Under the pieces are notes generated by a model. That model ran no database searches, was not told the origin of the DNA, and worked only from the letters and a program-made list of their open reading frames with translations. Positions 5,198-5,740 of a stretch of 5,740 nt of DNA are shown one piece after another. Position 1 is the stretch's first letter. Each line of letters begins with the position of its first letter. This DNA is from Candidatus Saccharimonadota bacterium (lineage in GTDB: Bacteria > Patescibacteriota > Saccharimonadia > Saccharimonadales > Saccharimonadaceae): NCBI GenBank assembly GCA_900556355.1, contig UNSP01000022.1, forward strand, positions 1-5,740, written 5' to 3'. Position numbers and translations under genes: made by a program.

Positions 5198-5617
5198 TTA
5201 TTCTAATTCATTACCATTAGAATCCTTTATCTTATTAATAAAAATCAAAATAAATTCAATAAATGACCATACTTCAGTAATAATCCACGTTATTCCCCCT
5301 GTAAAAAAACCTAATACCCATAATATAAATTGAACAATTCCAATTTTAATATAACCTAAATAAAATCTATGAATTCCCATTGTGCCTAAAAATAACGCTA
5401 AAAATATAGCAAGTAATTTACTTTTTGACTTTTCATTAACTATATATTTATTTTCATTTAAATTTGCTCCACAAAAATCACAAAACTCTTGATTCTTATC
5501 TTTAATTCTAGAGCCACACTTATAACAATAGTTTTCTCCTAACCCCCTTTTAGTTCCACAATTAGTACATTTATTACTTGTATTACTTATAAGTTGTCCA
5601 CAATCTCTACAATACAA
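5198..5617 (-). CDS. Double zinc-ribbon and TM2-domain membrane protein
   Basis: This 139-residue protein has two parts. Residues 1-50 hold four CxxC pairs (Cys3/6, 17/20, 31/34, 46/49), the ligands for two zinc ribbons. After a short basic linker (62-67), residues about 67-136 form a TM2 domain: a first helix (LLAIFLALFLG), the signature GIHRFYLG (81-88), a second hydrophobic region (about 92-128) and the family's usual ending KDSNGNEL (131-138). The start is TTG at 5617, supported by AGGAG (5629-5625) seven bases upstream on the minus strand. The biochemical role of bacterial zinc-ribbon/TM2 proteins is not established, and I assign none. Base composition is far lower in G+C than in the genes to the left, and codons end mostly in A or T. 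With its convergent orientation to ileS this suggests recent acquisition, perhaps from a low-GC Firmicute-like source. Confidence 0.88.
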   Translation of the reverse strand: MYCRDCGQLISNTSNKCTNCGTKRGLGENYCYKCGSRIKDKNQEFCDFCGANLNENKYIVNEKSKSKLLAIFLALFLGTMGIHRFYLGYIKIGIVQFILWVLGFFTGGITWIITEVWSFIEFILIFINKIKDSNGNELE

Positions 5618-5624
5618 AAACTCA

Positions 5625-5629
5625 CTCCT
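5625..5629 (-). promoter_or_regulatory. Shine-Dalgarno site of the zinc-ribbon/TM2 gene
   Basis: AGGAG on the minus strand lies seven bases before the TTG start at 5617-5615. It supports this non-ATG start, which is also the only one that keeps the first CxxC pair (Cys3/Cys6). Confidence 0.65.
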
Positions 5630-5630
5630 A

Positions 5631-5707
5631 TAAATTTCTATATTAAAATATATAACAATTTATAGGATAATTATTCTATATAAAACATTAATTAATAAAT
5701 ATTAATT
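5631..5707 (-). other. AT-rich intergenic stretch upstream of the zinc-ribbon/TM2 gene
   Basis: Almost entirely A and T. Several -10-like strings occur on the minus strand (for example TATAAA within CCTATAAATTG), but in such sequence they arise by chance and none has a convincing -35 partner. A promoter for the gene at 5617 is expected here but cannot be placed. Confidence 0.4.
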
Positions 5708-5740
5708 TTAATATTCTCCATAATATTCTTCTAATGTAAT
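5708..5740 (-). CDS. Possible 3' end of a gene entering from the right edge
   Basis: One minus-strand frame from the window edge reads ITLEEYYGEY followed by TAA at 5710-5708. The acidic, aromatic composition looks like a real protein C-terminus rather than random AT-rich sequence, and the orientation matches the zinc-ribbon/TM2 gene about 90 nt further on. Ten codons are too few to identify it. Confidence 0.3.
   Translation of the reverse strand: MTLEEYYGEY

Noticed and set aside
5112..5333. A 73-residue + strand open frame starting at TTG after the outward promoter
   Set aside because: It has no ribosome site, its composition looks like translated AT-rich sequence, and more than half lies antisense to the well-supported zinc-ribbon/TM2 gene.
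1..5740. CRISPR array, tRNA, rRNA or transposase
   Set aside because: No regularly spaced repeats, no cloverleaf-like sequence and no transposase or integrase motifs were seen on either strand.

Overview
The window reads like a chromosome segment of a small host-associated bacterium. The first ~5 kb has mid-range G+C (one ileS line counted by hand is 48%) and uses extended -10 promoters, one of them placed for a leaderless mRNA. It also has an eukaryote-like (type 2) isoleucyl-tRNA synthetase and a secreted DUF916-like membrane-anchored protein. Together these suggest Candidatus Saccharibacteria (TM7, Patescibacteria). That assignment is inference from gene style; no marker gene here proves it.

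Layout: (1) 59-1048 (+), a secreted, C-terminally membrane-anchored protein resembling the DUF916/WxL-interacting family. (2) 1078-1765 (+), a LiaF-like four-helix membrane protein split by a +1 frameshift at a run of six G (1271-1276). Its promoter places transcription start at the ATG itself. (3) About 1771-2068, a promoter followed by a leader of about 210 nt that ends in a canonical T-box antiterminator. The seven-base T-box bulge, a Stem III and the tRNA acceptor-pairing bases are all readable. (4) 2069-4978 (+), ileS. (5) 4979-5197, a perfect 13-bp hairpin, an outward-facing promoter and a possible terminator for the opposite strand. (6) 5198-5617 (-), a very AT-rich gene for a double zinc-ribbon plus TM2-domain membrane protein. 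(7) At 5708-5740 (-), the possible last ten codons of another gene.

The logic of the centre is clear: uncharged tRNA-Ile should stabilise the T-box and raise IleS expression. The two upstream genes are both envelope proteins, each with its own promoter, and may serve surface structure and envelope-stress sensing. From about 5040 onward base composition drops sharply (one line counts 15% G+C), which points to a horizontally acquired island inserted after ileS, perhaps from a low-GC Firmicute-like donor.

The most interesting points are the T-box leader with an unusual alternative helix that competes with Stem III and hides a first ribosome site, the G-tract frameshift in the LiaF-like gene, and the compositional junction after ileS.
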